DNA of 64,000 bases from Oscillospiraceae bacterium (GCA_021200565.1 JAJQGJ010000011.1:1-64000), one strand, 5' to 3'. Shown: positions 29,237 to 38,228, counted from the stretch's first letter. Notes: generated from the letters alone by a model not told the origin. Made by a program: numbers and translations.

Positions 29237-30196
29237 ATGTCTTATCAAGCTATTGCAGATAAAATTTATAATCTCGGAATCCTTCCTGTAATTGCCATAG
29301 AGGATGCAGACAAGGCTGTGCCTCTTGCTAAAGCTCTTTGCGACGGCGGTCTGCCGGCGGCTGAAATCACTTTCAGAACCGCATGCGCCAAGGAAGCGAT
29401 CATGAGGATAAGAAAAGAGCTTCCCGAAATGCTCGTCGGAGCGGGAACAGTATTGACAAAAGAGCAGGTCGACGATGCATTGGATGCCGGAGTAGAATTC
29501 ATAGTAACTCCCGGCTTCAACCCGGAAATAGTGAAGTATGCGCTCTCCAAAGGCGCAGTAATAATGCCCGGAACAGCAACTCCCGGCGAAATGGAGCAGG
29601 CTATGAGCCTGGGTCTTGACATAGTCAAGTTCTTCCCGGCAGAGCAGAACGGCGGTCTTGCAAAGTTAAAGGCAGTCGCAGCTCCATATCAGAAGCTGAG
29701 ATTTATCCCCACCGGCGGAGTAAATGCCGGAAATCTCGTCGACTATATCAAATTCAATAAGATTATCGCTTGCGGCGGCACATGGATGGTCAAGAAAGAT
29801 TTAATCGATGCCGGAAACTGGGCTGAAATCACTCGCCTCACCAAGGAAGCAGTTCATGCAATGTTGGGTCTTGAATTTGCTCACATGGGAATCAACTGTG
29901 ACGCTCCCGAAGAGGCATTGAAGGCGGCTTCGCTTCTTGAGACGATGTTTGGATTTGGCTATAACGAGGGCAATTCCTCAGTCTTCACAGCGGATAAGAA
30001 AATAGAAATCTGCAAGACTCCGAAGCCCGGAAAGTATGGTCACATCGCAATCGCCACCAACTCAACAGCCCGTGCGGTTGCCTACTTCAAGTCAAAGGGC
30101 TATGAATTCGCAGACGAATCCACGATTTCAACTGGTGCCGTATACTTCAAGGACGAATTCATGGGCTTTGCAATTCATCTCGTTCAGAAAAAGTAA
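29237..30196 (+). CDS. eda: KDPG/KHG aldolase fused to a C-terminal VOC/glyoxalase-like domain
   Basis: LPAAEITFRTACAKEAI, VGAGTVLT, FIVTPGF, KFFPAEQNGG, FIPTGGVN; extra ~110-aa C-terminal EFAHMGINCDAPEEALKAASLLETMFGF...GHIAIATNSTARAVAYFKSKGYEF. Confidence 0.85.
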   Translation: MSYQAIADKIYNLGILPVIAIEDADKAVPLAKALCDGGLPAAEITFRTACAKEAIMRIRKELPEMLVGAGTVLTKEQVDDALDAGVEFIVTPGFNPEIVKYALSKGAVIMPGTATPGEMEQAMSLGLDIVKFFPAEQNGGLAKLKAVAAPYQKLRFIPTGGVNAGNLVDYIKFNKIIACGGTWMVKKDLIDAGNWAEITRLTKEAVHAMLGLEFAHMGINCDAPEEALKAASLLETMFGFGYNEGNSSVFTADKKIEICKTPKPGKYGHIAIATNSTARAVAYFKSKGYEFADESTISTGAVYFKDEFMGFAIHLVQKK

Positions 30197-30213
30197 TATA
30201 GGAGGGTAATACA

Positions 30214-31239
30214 ATGGGAAATAAGGCAGTAACCTTCGGTGAAATAATGCTTCGGCTTAATCCGGAGGGATATTTAAGATTTTTGCAGGCTAATTCATAC
30301 GAGGCCACATTTGGCGGTGGAGAAGCGAACGTTGCAGTATCTCTTGCCAATTACGGAATAGACGCATCGTTCGTCACCAAGCTTCCAAGTCACGAAATAG
30401 GTCAGGCAGCAGTCAATGAGTTAAGACGCTATGGCGTTGATACATCTGACATCATCAGAGGCGGCGACAGAGTCGGAATCTACTTCGCTGAGAAGGGCGC
30501 ATCCCAGCGCCCCTCAAAGGTTATCTACGACAGAGCCTACAGCGCAATCTCCCTTGCAAAGCGTGATGAATTCGATTGGGACAAGATTTTCGAAGGCGCA
30601 AAGTGGTTCCACTTCACCGGCATCACTCCCGCACTCGGCGGCGAGCTCCCGGAAATCTGCCTCGATGCAGTCAAAGCAGCTCATGCTAAGGGCGTAACAG
30701 TCAGCTGTGACCTCAACTATCGCAAGAAGCTCTGGACAAGGGAGCAGGCTAGAGAGTGCATGAGTAAGATCGTTCCTTATGTCGACGTCTGCATTTCGAA
30801 TGAAGAGGATGCCAAGGACGTTTTCGGAATCGAAGCTGAGAACACTGACATCGACTCCGGAAAGCTGAATCACGAGGGATATATCAGCGTAGCTCGCCAG
30901 CTCCATGAGAGATTTGGCTGCAGCCATGTTGCGATCACACTCCGCTCCTCAATCTCCGCTAACGACAATGACTGGGCAGGTATGCTCTACACAGGCGACA
31001 ACGCCTACTTCTCCAAGCAGTATCATATGCATATCGTTGACCGTGTAGGCGGCGGCGACAGCTTCGGCGGCGGACTTATCTACTCTTTGATGAACGGCTA
31101 TGAGCCTCAGAAGGCAATCGACTTTGCAGTTGCGGCTTCCTGCCTTAAGCACTCCATCGAGCACGATTTCAATCTCTGTTCGGTAGCTGAGGTTGAATCG
31201 CTTGCAGGCGGCAACGCATCAGGAAGAGTTCAGCGTTAA
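30214..31239 (+). CDS. kdgK: Sugar kinase (2-keto-3-deoxygluconate kinase-like, PfkB family)
   Basis: FGEIMLRLNPEGYLRFLQA; GGGEANVAVSLA; VDRVGGGDSFGGGLIYSL; operon with eda. Confidence 0.85.
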   Translation: MGNKAVTFGEIMLRLNPEGYLRFLQANSYEATFGGGEANVAVSLANYGIDASFVTKLPSHEIGQAAVNELRRYGVDTSDIIRGGDRVGIYFAEKGASQRPSKVIYDRAYSAISLAKRDEFDWDKIFEGAKWFHFTGITPALGGELPEICLDAVKAAHAKGVTVSCDLNYRKKLWTREQARECMSKIVPYVDVCISNEEDAKDVFGIEAENTDIDSGKLNHEGYISVARQLHERFGCSHVAITLRSSISANDNDWAGMLYTGDNAYFSKQYHMHIVDRVGGGDSFGGGLIYSLMNGYEPQKAIDFAVAASCLKHSIEHDFNLCSVAEVESLAGGNASGRVQR

Positions 31240-31270
31240 ACAGGAAAAATGTGATAGGGTACAGATATAC

Positions 31271-31311
31271 AAAAAGCTCAGACAGGGATTTAGCCTTGTC
31301 CGAGCTTTTTT
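31271..31311 (+). terminator. Rho-independent terminator of eda-kdgK
   Basis: AAAAAGCTCAGACAGG..CCTTGTCCGAGCTTTTTT. Confidence 0.8.
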
Positions 31312-31352
31312 GAGGTTTTGAATATGGAGGATGATTGTCGAAATATATGGCA

Positions 31353-31432
31353 AACCCGCCGAATGAACACAAAACAGGAAGTGAGGGTGAAACGCTTAGT
31401 GGAGAATGTGAAGATGTTCATTCAGGCGGGTT
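31353..31432. other. Long stem-loop element downstream of the DUF4353 gene
   Basis: AACCCGCC-G-AATGAACA ... TGTTCATT-CA-GGCGGGTT: 8+8 bp stem enclosing ~45 nt, no clear U-tract. Confidence 0.5.
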
Positions 31433-31442
31433 GTACCCAAAA

Positions 31443-34199
31443 TTAAGTTAATGTGCCTGCGCCTTTGCTACCGTTCATGTCGCCGCCTCGACCGCCTCCG
31501 CCGCCGAAGCCGCCTTGGTTGCCGCCCATATCTCCTCCCGGAGTAGTTGAGCCGCTGTCAGGAGTGGTCATGTTGCCGTCCAAGCTGTTGTCAAAGCCGC
31601 CACCCATATTGCCGCCAGTCATTCCACCCATGCCCGTTGTTTCACTGTAGATAAGGCTTGAGAGGGTGACAGATGTGCTGTTGCTGCCATAGGTGATGGT
31701 GTAGGTTGAACCGGTAGTGAGACTTGGGCAGCTTATGAGTATGCAGGAATAGGATGATTCGCAGGTGTATGAAACCAAAACGTTTCCACTTGAATTTTTA
31801 AGTGTGATAGTGTCGCCCGAAGAACCGCTTGCTGAGAGAAGCATTGAGCCCTGAGTTGAATTCGAGCCAAAGTTCTCCTGCATTCCGGATGCGCCGACTG
31901 CTATAAGTGTTCCTCCGGTAATAGTTCCGGAAGTTTCCCAGTCAACAGGCGCATCAGCCGCAGTTGTAGGACCTGAGACATATAGTTCGCCGCCGGACAT
32001 AGTGAATGTTCCGTTCGAGTCAATTCCATCTCCGCTTGCCTTGACATAGATGACGCCGCCGGAGATTGTTATAGATGAGCTTGAGCTGCCCGTAGAGAAT
32101 GTATCTCCGCCGAAGCCGCCAAAGCCTCCGAATCCGCTTGAGTCGCCACCGCCTGCTGCATTGATGCCGTCGTCACTTGAAACGAGGTCGATATTGCCGC
32201 CTGAGATGACAACCGTCTCTCCCTCCAAGCCTTCATAGCTCTGGGTGATGGTGATAGTGCCTCCCGAGATGTTCAGCTCTTCATCGGCGTGCATTCCGTC
32301 GTCGCCGGTTGCGATGTCGAATGAGCCGCCTGAGATGGTTACATCATCGTTCGAGTGAACACCATCATCCTCTGAGTCTATCATGAATGTGCCGCCAGAA
32401 ATGGTCACATAGGTCCCGCCCTTCAAGCCCTTTGTGCTCGAAGAATCGTCGGAAGATGATGAACCTGAACTCCAGCCGTCCCAGCTGAAAGCTCCACCGG
32501 AGGTGTATGAAGTCGAAACCTCGCCTGCGCCGTCGGCAGTGGTGATGTCAAAATCTCCGTCTTCGATCTGAAGATAAGTTGCTGCACTGATTCCGTCGCC
32601 GTCAGCAGTGATTTTGAACGTGCCGCCAGAGATGTAGACAAAGCCAATAGATGTGTCGGTTGAATCCTCAGCGTGAATTCCATCTTTTCCAGAGGAGATT
32701 GTGAAGCTGCCCTTTGCAATTCTGACGCTTTTGCCAGCCGAAAGCCCGTGGCTTCCTGCTGTAATTTTAGCCGAAGACAGGGAAGTGATCTGAAGAGTTG
32801 TATCTGCATGAATTCCGTCGTCAGTAGCGTCGATTGTGAATGTTCCGCCGGAAATGGTGACGCTTGCATCAGAGTGAATCGCATCGTCTGACGAATCGAT
32901 GGTGAGGGTTCCACTTGTAATCTTTATAGAACTGACAGCCTTGATGCCTTTGAGGCTTGTATTTGAGGTTGAAAGCCCGGCATCGATGGTGATATTTCCG
33001 CCCTCAATGGTGACATATGTCGCTGCACTGATTCCGTCGTCGTCAGCGGAAATCTTGAGCGTGCCGCCGGAGATATAAACAAATCCTATTGTGGAATCCT
33101 CTGAACTCTCCGAGTGAATTCCATCTTTGCCGGAAACTATTGTGATAGTTCCGTCGGCGATTCTGACGCTTTCATAAGCCGAAAGCCCATGACCGTCGGA
33201 GGTTATATCGATTGTCGAATCGGTTATGATCGTTGCCAGGTCTGACTGTATGCCCTCATCAACAGCAGATATTGTGATGTTGCCGTCCTTGATGGTGACG
33301 CTGTTAGATGCGCTGATTCCGTCATCAGAAGAGGTAATATCGAAAGTTCCGTCGGTGATATAGATGTAGCCGAGGCTCGAATCATCCGAATTCTCTGAAT
33401 GAATTCCGTCCTTGCCAGCTGAAATTATGAATGTGCCGCCGGCAATCTTGACACAGTCTTTGCCACTTAAGCCGTGGCTTGCTGCGGTAATCTTATAGGT
33501 TCCGCCTGTGATGACCAGATCGTCCTTCGAGACAATTCCGTGTCCTGCACTTGCAGTAATGGTGAGAGTTCCCGAGCCATTAAGCGTCAGATCGTCCTTA
33601 GAGTAGATAACCACATCGATGCTGTTTTCATCAATAGCTACGTAGCTTCCGCCGTTCGCAAGGGTGTTTGTGGTGCCGGAAGAGGTTGTGATATAGACTT
33701 TGTCGGCATTCAGAACGTAGATAGCGGCAGAAGTCTTGCTAGTTATGGAAACTCCGTTCAGAACAAGCTGCACTTCATCCTTGCTGTCGGCGTCGACAAT
33801 GATCATGCCGTCAGAAAGCGTGCCGGAAACGATATATGTTCCCGCATCGGTTATGGTAACGGTGCTTCCTGATACGCTGACAGATGACGATGCGCTAGAA
33901 GCTGAGGTTCCTGAGAGGGTGATGGTGTTGCTCGACTCCTCATCATACTCTTCGTTATAGTCCTCTTTGCTGAACACTTCGCCCGATTCGGCATCAGCTA
34001 CTGCGTCTTCAAACATCGTTTCGGGATCTGCTTCAACAATCTCCGAATCTACTACTATTTCTGCGAACATCTCGCTCGAATCAATCGAAACAAGCGGATT
34101 GTCGCTCTCCGAAGCGGACGTCGCACATCCGGAAAGAAGCGAACTTAACACAGCTGCCGAAACAATCAGCGGCAGAATTCTTTTTATCCTTTTTCTCAT
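31443..34199 (-). CDS. Large lipoprotein with DUF4353-like carbohydrate-binding beta-helix repeats
   Basis: Lipobox SLLSGC; many repeats of (I/V)TISGG(T/N)..I.(A/S)(D/G)(D/K)DGI(H/S); Gly-rich C-terminus. Confidence 0.8.
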   Translation of the reverse strand: MRKRIKRILPLIVSAAVLSSLLSGCATSASESDNPLVSIDSSEMFAEIVVDSEIVEADPETMFEDAVADAESGEVFSKEDYNEEYDEESSNTITLSGTSASSASSSVSVSGSTVTITDAGTYIVSGTLSDGMIIVDADSKDEVQLVLNGVSITSKTSAAIYVLNADKVYITTSSGTTNTLANGGSYVAIDENSIDVVIYSKDDLTLNGSGTLTITASAGHGIVSKDDLVITGGTYKITAASHGLSGKDCVKIAGGTFIISAGKDGIHSENSDDSSLGYIYITDGTFDITSSDDGISASNSVTIKDGNITISAVDEGIQSDLATIITDSTIDITSDGHGLSAYESVRIADGTITIVSGKDGIHSESSEDSTIGFVYISGGTLKISADDDGISAATYVTIEGGNITIDAGLSTSNTSLKGIKAVSSIKITSGTLTIDSSDDAIHSDASVTISGGTFTIDATDDGIHADTTLQITSLSSAKITAGSHGLSAGKSVRIAKGSFTISSGKDGIHAEDSTDTSIGFVYISGGTFKITADGDGISAATYLQIEDGDFDITTADGAGEVSTSYTSGGAFSWDGWSSGSSSSDDSSSTKGLKGGTYVTISGGTFMIDSEDDGVHSNDDVTISGGSFDIATGDDGMHADEELNISGGTITITQSYEGLEGETVVISGGNIDLVSSDDGINAAGGGDSSGFGGFGGFGGDTFSTGSSSSSITISGGVIYVKASGDGIDSNGTFTMSGGELYVSGPTTAADAPVDWETSGTITGGTLIAVGASGMQENFGSNSTQGSMLLSASGSSGDTITLKNSSGNVLVSYTCESSYSCILISCPSLTTGSTYTITYGSNSTSVTLSSLIYSETTGMGGMTGGNMGGGFDNSLDGNMTTPDSGSTTPGGDMGGNQGGFGGGGGRGGDMNGSKGAGTLT

Positions 34200-34239
34200 A
34201 TTTCTTATTCTCCTACCAAGCAATCCCAGAATTCTGGGA

Positions 34240-34935
34240 TTAAAGCTCCGCCACCTGAGTTTCCTGCTTTGAAATGGAAATCTCAAGATTGCCGTTGCGG
34301 CAACGAAGCTGGTCGATAAATTCCTTTTCCTTTGACGGGTCTCTCAAAACGAGGTCGTAAGTAAGGCGGTAAAGGCTTCCCATATTGGTGGTCTTGACGT
34401 GGGTGAGCTCATACTCGGAGGTGTACTCCTTGAGGAGGTCGTCAAAAACTCCGGTGTAGTCAAGGTCTTCAGGGATGGTGATGTGAAGGGTCTTATACTT
34501 CTGTCCTCTCTTTCTCACTCCGAAGTCAAGAGTTGAGTAGAGCATGCTGACAGCTCCGAAGAGAACAGCACACAGGAACCCAAAGCCTATGTAGCCCATT
34601 CCGACGACAAGTCCCGTTCCCATTGCAAGAAAGATTGCAAGGATTTCTTTTGCAGTTCCGGCTGCAGAACGGAATCTTACCAAGCTGAATGCTCCTGCAA
34701 CTGCAACCGCAGTGCCGATATTGCCGTTTACCATCATTATTACAACGCACACAACCGCCGGTAATAGTGCGATTGTAGCGACAAAGCTCTTAGTGTATCT
34801 GGTCTTATACATGTAACATAACGCCAGAATCAGTCCAATGAGAAGCGCAGAAACCACGCAGGCTAAAAAGTCCAAAATAGCGATTATTGATGCGCTGTCT
34901 GAATCGAAAATTCCTTTGAAGATACTGTTAAGCAT
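34240..34935 (-). CDS. DUF4956 domain membrane protein
   Basis: Multi-TM; VAVAGAFSLVRFRSAAGTAKEILAIFLAMGTGLVVGMGYIGF typical DUF4956 core; between VTC and DUF4353 genes. Confidence 0.85.
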   Translation of the reverse strand: MLNSIFKGIFDSDSASIIAILDFLACVVSALLIGLILALCYMYKTRYTKSFVATIALLPAVVCVVIMMVNGNIGTAVAVAGAFSLVRFRSAAGTAKEILAIFLAMGTGLVVGMGYIGFGFLCAVLFGAVSMLYSTLDFGVRKRGQKYKTLHITIPEDLDYTGVFDDLLKEYTSEYELTHVKTTNMGSLYRLTYDLVLRDPSKEKEFIDQLRCRNGNLEISISKQETQVAEL

Positions 34936-35686
34936 AAAGACGTCCTCCGGTTGTTACTTTAATTGTGTTGACAGGTGCAGTCTTGTCAAGACTGTGTTCC
35001 TCAAACATTCTGCGATAGGCAGTGCCGTATTTCGAGAATGAGGTTTTGAAAATTCCAAGGTGATTGAGCTCGTGGCTCATCCAGAGAGGATACCCTCCGG
35101 AGGTTTTGATCTCCATGAGTGTCGCTCCCTCGGGAAGTATTGAAAGCCCATAAGCATCGCTTGAAAGCGAGAAGTCGTCCTGGCGGCAGAGAATGTTTTC
35201 GTCAAATGTGACTCTGAAATCCGAGCCGTCGTCCGAGTAGAAGGCTTCTCTTTCGTAGGAGATGAACATTGCAGGTCTTAAGTCGCCGTAGTAGTTGCGG
35301 AAATATTCAATTTCGTTCGCAATCTGCGAGTGAACCGGCAACGGAATTCCGTGCAAGAGACAGAGCGTTGCGTCTCCTGCCGGAAGCTCAAGCCGTCTTT
35401 TGTATACAACCGATTTGTATTTCTTCTTGAGCTCCACAAATGCCGGATCCTCAGGACCGGCTTTCCGGTAGCTGCGAAGCCTCAGCTTTTCCTTGTAGGT
35501 CGGGCTTTCGAGCGAATGCCTTATAAGGCGGTAGTTTTCTGTATCAAAATATATATTTCTTATCGTGGTTCTTCCATACTTGTCGAGCTCCATGTACGGT
35601 CTCATCGTTTCAAGCATTGCATACTTCTGAGCACGACTGAGCATGTATTTGACTTCATAGCGTTTGAACGTTGCCTGATAGTCCAT
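34928..35686 (-). CDS. VTC domain (polyphosphate polymerase-like) protein
   Basis: RYEVKYMLSRAQK; IRNIYFDTENYRLIRHSLESPTYKEKLRLRSYR; VELKKKYKSVVYKRR; LMEIKTSGGYP. Confidence 0.85.
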   Translation of the reverse strand: MDYQATFKRYEVKYMLSRAQKYAMLETMRPYMELDKYGRTTIRNIYFDTENYRLIRHSLESPTYKEKLRLRSYRKAGPEDPAFVELKKKYKSVVYKRRLELPAGDATLCLLHGIPLPVHSQIANEIEYFRNYYGDLRPAMFISYEREAFYSDDGSDFRVTFDENILCRQDDFSLSSDAYGLSILPEGATLMEIKTSGGYPLWMSHELNHLGIFKTSFSKYGTAYRRMFEEHSLDKTAPVNTIKVTTGGRLYA

Positions 35687-35742
35687 TTTTGTCCTCCTTT
35701 ACGGTTTTGAGGGGTATTGCATAAAACTTTGAGGTGGGGGTT

Positions 35743-35818
35743 CCCTAAGACACATCCCGGAGTAGGCGTTCCGAAAGGAGTTCAGAAGGTGTACGAACAT
35801 GCAGGACGTGTCTTAAGG
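35743..35818 (-). ncRNA. Structured 5' leader RNA of the VTC operon
   Basis: CCTTAAGACACGTCC ... GGGATGTGTCTTAGGG: 15 contiguous pairs (two G-U) enclosing ~45 nt, starting at the predicted +1. Confidence 0.55.
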
Positions 35819-35827
35819 ATAGCTTAA

Positions 35828-35860
35828 ATTATACTTTACATTCCTTAATCTTACCTTAAA
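35828..35860 (-). promoter_or_regulatory. PhoB/OmpR-type promoter of the VTC operon
   Basis: Minus strand TTTAAGG-N4-ATTAAGG (11-bp period), 9 nt, TATAAT. Confidence 0.6.
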
Positions 35861-35885
35861 TCAAGGTGAAAATGACGTCAAAGTT

Positions 35886-37160
35886 TTATGATGGAAGCGT
35901 GACTGTTATGAGAAGAGATTTCTCGTCCGCTGTAGATGCCGAAATCTTTCCCTTGTGAGCCGTGACAATAGCCGCTGCTATCGAAAGACCCAAGCCATAG
36001 CCTCCGGTCTGCGAGTTTCTGCTTTCGTCTGCACGGTAGAACCGGTCAAAGAGATGTGGCAGGCTTTCCTTGGGCATGTAAGGGCAGGTGTTGAACACCG
36101 TCAGCTTCACGCTGCCTCTTTGCTGCTCGAGCGTCAGTGTGATGCTTCCGTGCTCGTCCGAATACTTCATGGCGTTGTCAAGAAGTACCGAGAGAAGCCT
36201 TCTTATAGCTTTTTCGTCGCCATTAAGGCTTATCATCGGTTGAATTGAGCCGGATAAATTCTTTTCATGTGTTTTAGCGAGCGAGCGATATTCCTCCAGA
36301 ACCTCCTCGACAATGTCCGAAAGAGGGAAGTCGATCATCTGATACTGCGGCTCCGGCTCCTCCATTCTTGAAAGCATGATGAGGCTGTTTGTCATGTCTG
36401 TGAGCCTTGAAACCTGATTCTTGATGTCGCTGACCCACTCATTCTCACCGATGTCCATCTCGAGCACTTCGGCATCAGCACCGATGACAGTGAGTGGAGT
36501 CTTGAGGTCGTGACCTGCGTCGGTGATGAATCTGCGCTGTTTTTCATAGTTTTCCCAGAATGGCTTGACTATTCTTCCGGAAAGGAAAATAAGAAGAATA
36601 AGAACCATCACAAGTCCGGTAACAGAAATACCAAGGCTAGCTGTTACGACAGTTTTAAATGTCGAGAGATTTCTCGCACAGTCGAGAAATACAATAGTAG
36701 TTTCCGTCTCCGATTCGTAGACGAGATACCGGTAGTCGTCAAGGAAGCCTTTTGTCTTGCTTTTTGAAAGAGCAGCTTCGGCATATTCAACCGCCTGAGT
36801 GCTGTCGACAGCCGCAATCATTCCTGTATTCACAGATACGAGATCTCCCGCTCTGGTGTTGTAGGTGACTGTGAAGTATCTTGTCTCATATTCGAGCTCA
36901 GGCGATTCGAGAATGTCGTTCTGACGCCTTGTTACGTTGCCGTCATCACCGCCAGGTCCCATTGGACTGCCATCCGGCGGCGTTTCGTCCTTTTCCGGAA
37001 AGCTTCCGCCGTTGTCGGCTAAGAGAGTCAGTATAACATCCGCATCGTCGGTGATTCCTCGGTATGTCGCATATGCGATAACACCAACGACAATCGAAAG
37101 AACCACTATGAGAGAAAGCATCGTCGCACCGATGAGCTTAAGTCGCAGATTGTTAATCAT
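35886..37160 (-). CDS. Two-component sensor histidine kinase
   Basis: Two TMs; H-box FITDAGHDLKTPLTVI; N-box RRLLSVLLDNAMKYSDE; GYGLGLSIAAAI. Confidence 0.95.
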   Translation of the reverse strand: MINNLRLKLIGATMLSLIVVLSIVVGVIAYATYRGITDDADVILTLLADNGGSFPEKDETPPDGSPMGPGGDDGNVTRRQNDILESPELEYETRYFTVTYNTRAGDLVSVNTGMIAAVDSTQAVEYAEAALSKSKTKGFLDDYRYLVYESETETTIVFLDCARNLSTFKTVVTASLGISVTGLVMVLILLIFLSGRIVKPFWENYEKQRRFITDAGHDLKTPLTVIGADAEVLEMDIGENEWVSDIKNQVSRLTDMTNSLIMLSRMEEPEPQYQMIDFPLSDIVEEVLEEYRSLAKTHEKNLSGSIQPMISLNGDEKAIRRLLSVLLDNAMKYSDEHGSITLTLEQQRGSVKLTVFNTCPYMPKESLPHLFDRFYRADESRNSQTGGYGLGLSIAAAIVTAHKGKISASTADEKSLLITVTLPS

Positions 37161-37833
37161 CCGGAATCTCCTCCAACGAATATCCTGCGTTTCTCACTGC
37201 CTTGATCTGAATGTTTGCTTTCAGAGCGTCTAACTTTTTGCGCAAGTATGAGATATAAACCCACACGACGTTTATTTCCGAGTCGCTGTCATATCCCCAT
37301 ATTTTTTCTAAGAACCTTTCAGAAGGAATGATTGTGTGTGGATTGCTCATCAGGAATTCGAGCATCTGGAACTCCTTGTTGGCAAGCCTCAAGCTTCCAG
37401 ATGGAGTCGAGAGCTCAAAGGTCGCTCTGTCAAGAGTAACATTTCCGAACTTTATCTGTGAGCTCTGATGCTGGGTTGATGTCCTTGTCATCGCCCTGAT
37501 TCTCGCCAAAAGCTCCTGAGAGTTGAAAGGCTTCGTCAGGTAGTCGTTAGCTCCGAGATCCAGACCCGCAACCTTGTCGCTCACCTCCGAGCGTGCTGTG
37601 AGCATGAGAACGGGAACGGTATTGCCTTTTCCTCTCATCTCTTTCAGAACGGTGAAGCCGTCGACCTTCGGCATCATGATGTCGAGAATAACTCCGTCAT
37701 AGTTGTCCGCTTCGAGGAAGTCAAGCGCTTCCTGCCCGTCATAAACTGCATCAACCGAGTAGTTGTTTCTTTCGAGTATCGCAACCAACGCTTTTGACAG
37801 AGCCCTTTCATCCTCTGCTAAAAGAAGTCTCAT
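37153..37833 (-). CDS. OmpR/PhoB-family response regulator
   Basis: LLLAEDERALSKAL; GVILDIMMPKVDG; LMLTAR; C-terminal winged helix; start MRLLLAED after AGGGAGG. Confidence 0.95.
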   Translation of the reverse strand: MRLLLAEDERALSKALVAILERNNYSVDAVYDGQEALDFLEADNYDGVILDIMMPKVDGFTVLKEMRGKGNTVPVLMLTARSEVSDKVAGLDLGANDYLTKPFNSQELLARIRAMTRTSTQHQSSQIKFGNVTLDRATFELSTPSGSLRLANKEFQMLEFLMSNPHTIIPSERFLEKIWGYDSDSEINVVWVYISYLRKKLDALKANIQIKAVRNAGYSLEEIPDD

Positions 37834-37863
37834 GTTAATCCTCCCTCTAAGGTTCGTGTTTCT

Positions 37864-37899
37864 ATTATAATACAATTCCAACCTAAAATCTACCTTAAA
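37864..37899 (-). promoter_or_regulatory. PhoB/OmpR-type promoter of the TCS operon
   Basis: Minus strand TTTAAGG-N4-TTTTAGG (11-bp period), 9 nt, TATTAT (or 12 nt, TATAAT). Confidence 0.6.
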
Positions 37900-37935
37900 T
37901 TTAGGTGAATGTTCGAAAAAACATAAGAAAATGCA

Positions 37936-37966
37936 AAGACCGAAGCCCTCATATGACTTCGGTCTT
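37936..37966 (-). terminator. Putative terminator downstream of rqcP
   Basis: AAGACCGAAG..CTTCGGTCTT stem. Confidence 0.55.
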
Positions 37967-37985
37967 AAGCTTATGAGTCCTGTCA

Positions 37986-38228
37986 TCAGGAAATAATCTC
38001 ATACTGAGCAGCAGCGGTTTCCTTCGTCGCATATTCCGAGACAGAAAGAACCCTCACCTTGAGTGGCGTCTTCCCGAGGTTAATCTCAAGGATGTCTCCA
38101 ACCTTGACCTCATATGATGCTCTTGCGGGCTTGCCGTTCGCCGAAATTCTTCCTGCATCGCATGCCTCATTGGCAACGGTTCTGCGCTTGATAAGACGGC
38201 TTACCTTTAAGTATTTATCGAGTCTCAT
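37986..38228 (-). CDS. rqcP: S4-domain RNA-binding protein (RqcP/Hsp15-like)
   Basis: MRLDKYLKVSRLIKRRTVANEACDAGRISANGKPARASYEVKVGDILEI. Confidence 0.9.
   Translation of the reverse strand: MRLDKYLKVSRLIKRRTVANEACDAGRISANGKPARASYEVKVGDILEINLGKTPLKVRVLSVSEYATKETAAAQYEIIS

Noticed and set aside
31900-33500. Possible CRISPR or tandem DNA repeat array
   Set aside because: Repeats are imperfect and codon-phased inside an intact ORF; they encode beta-helix repeats.
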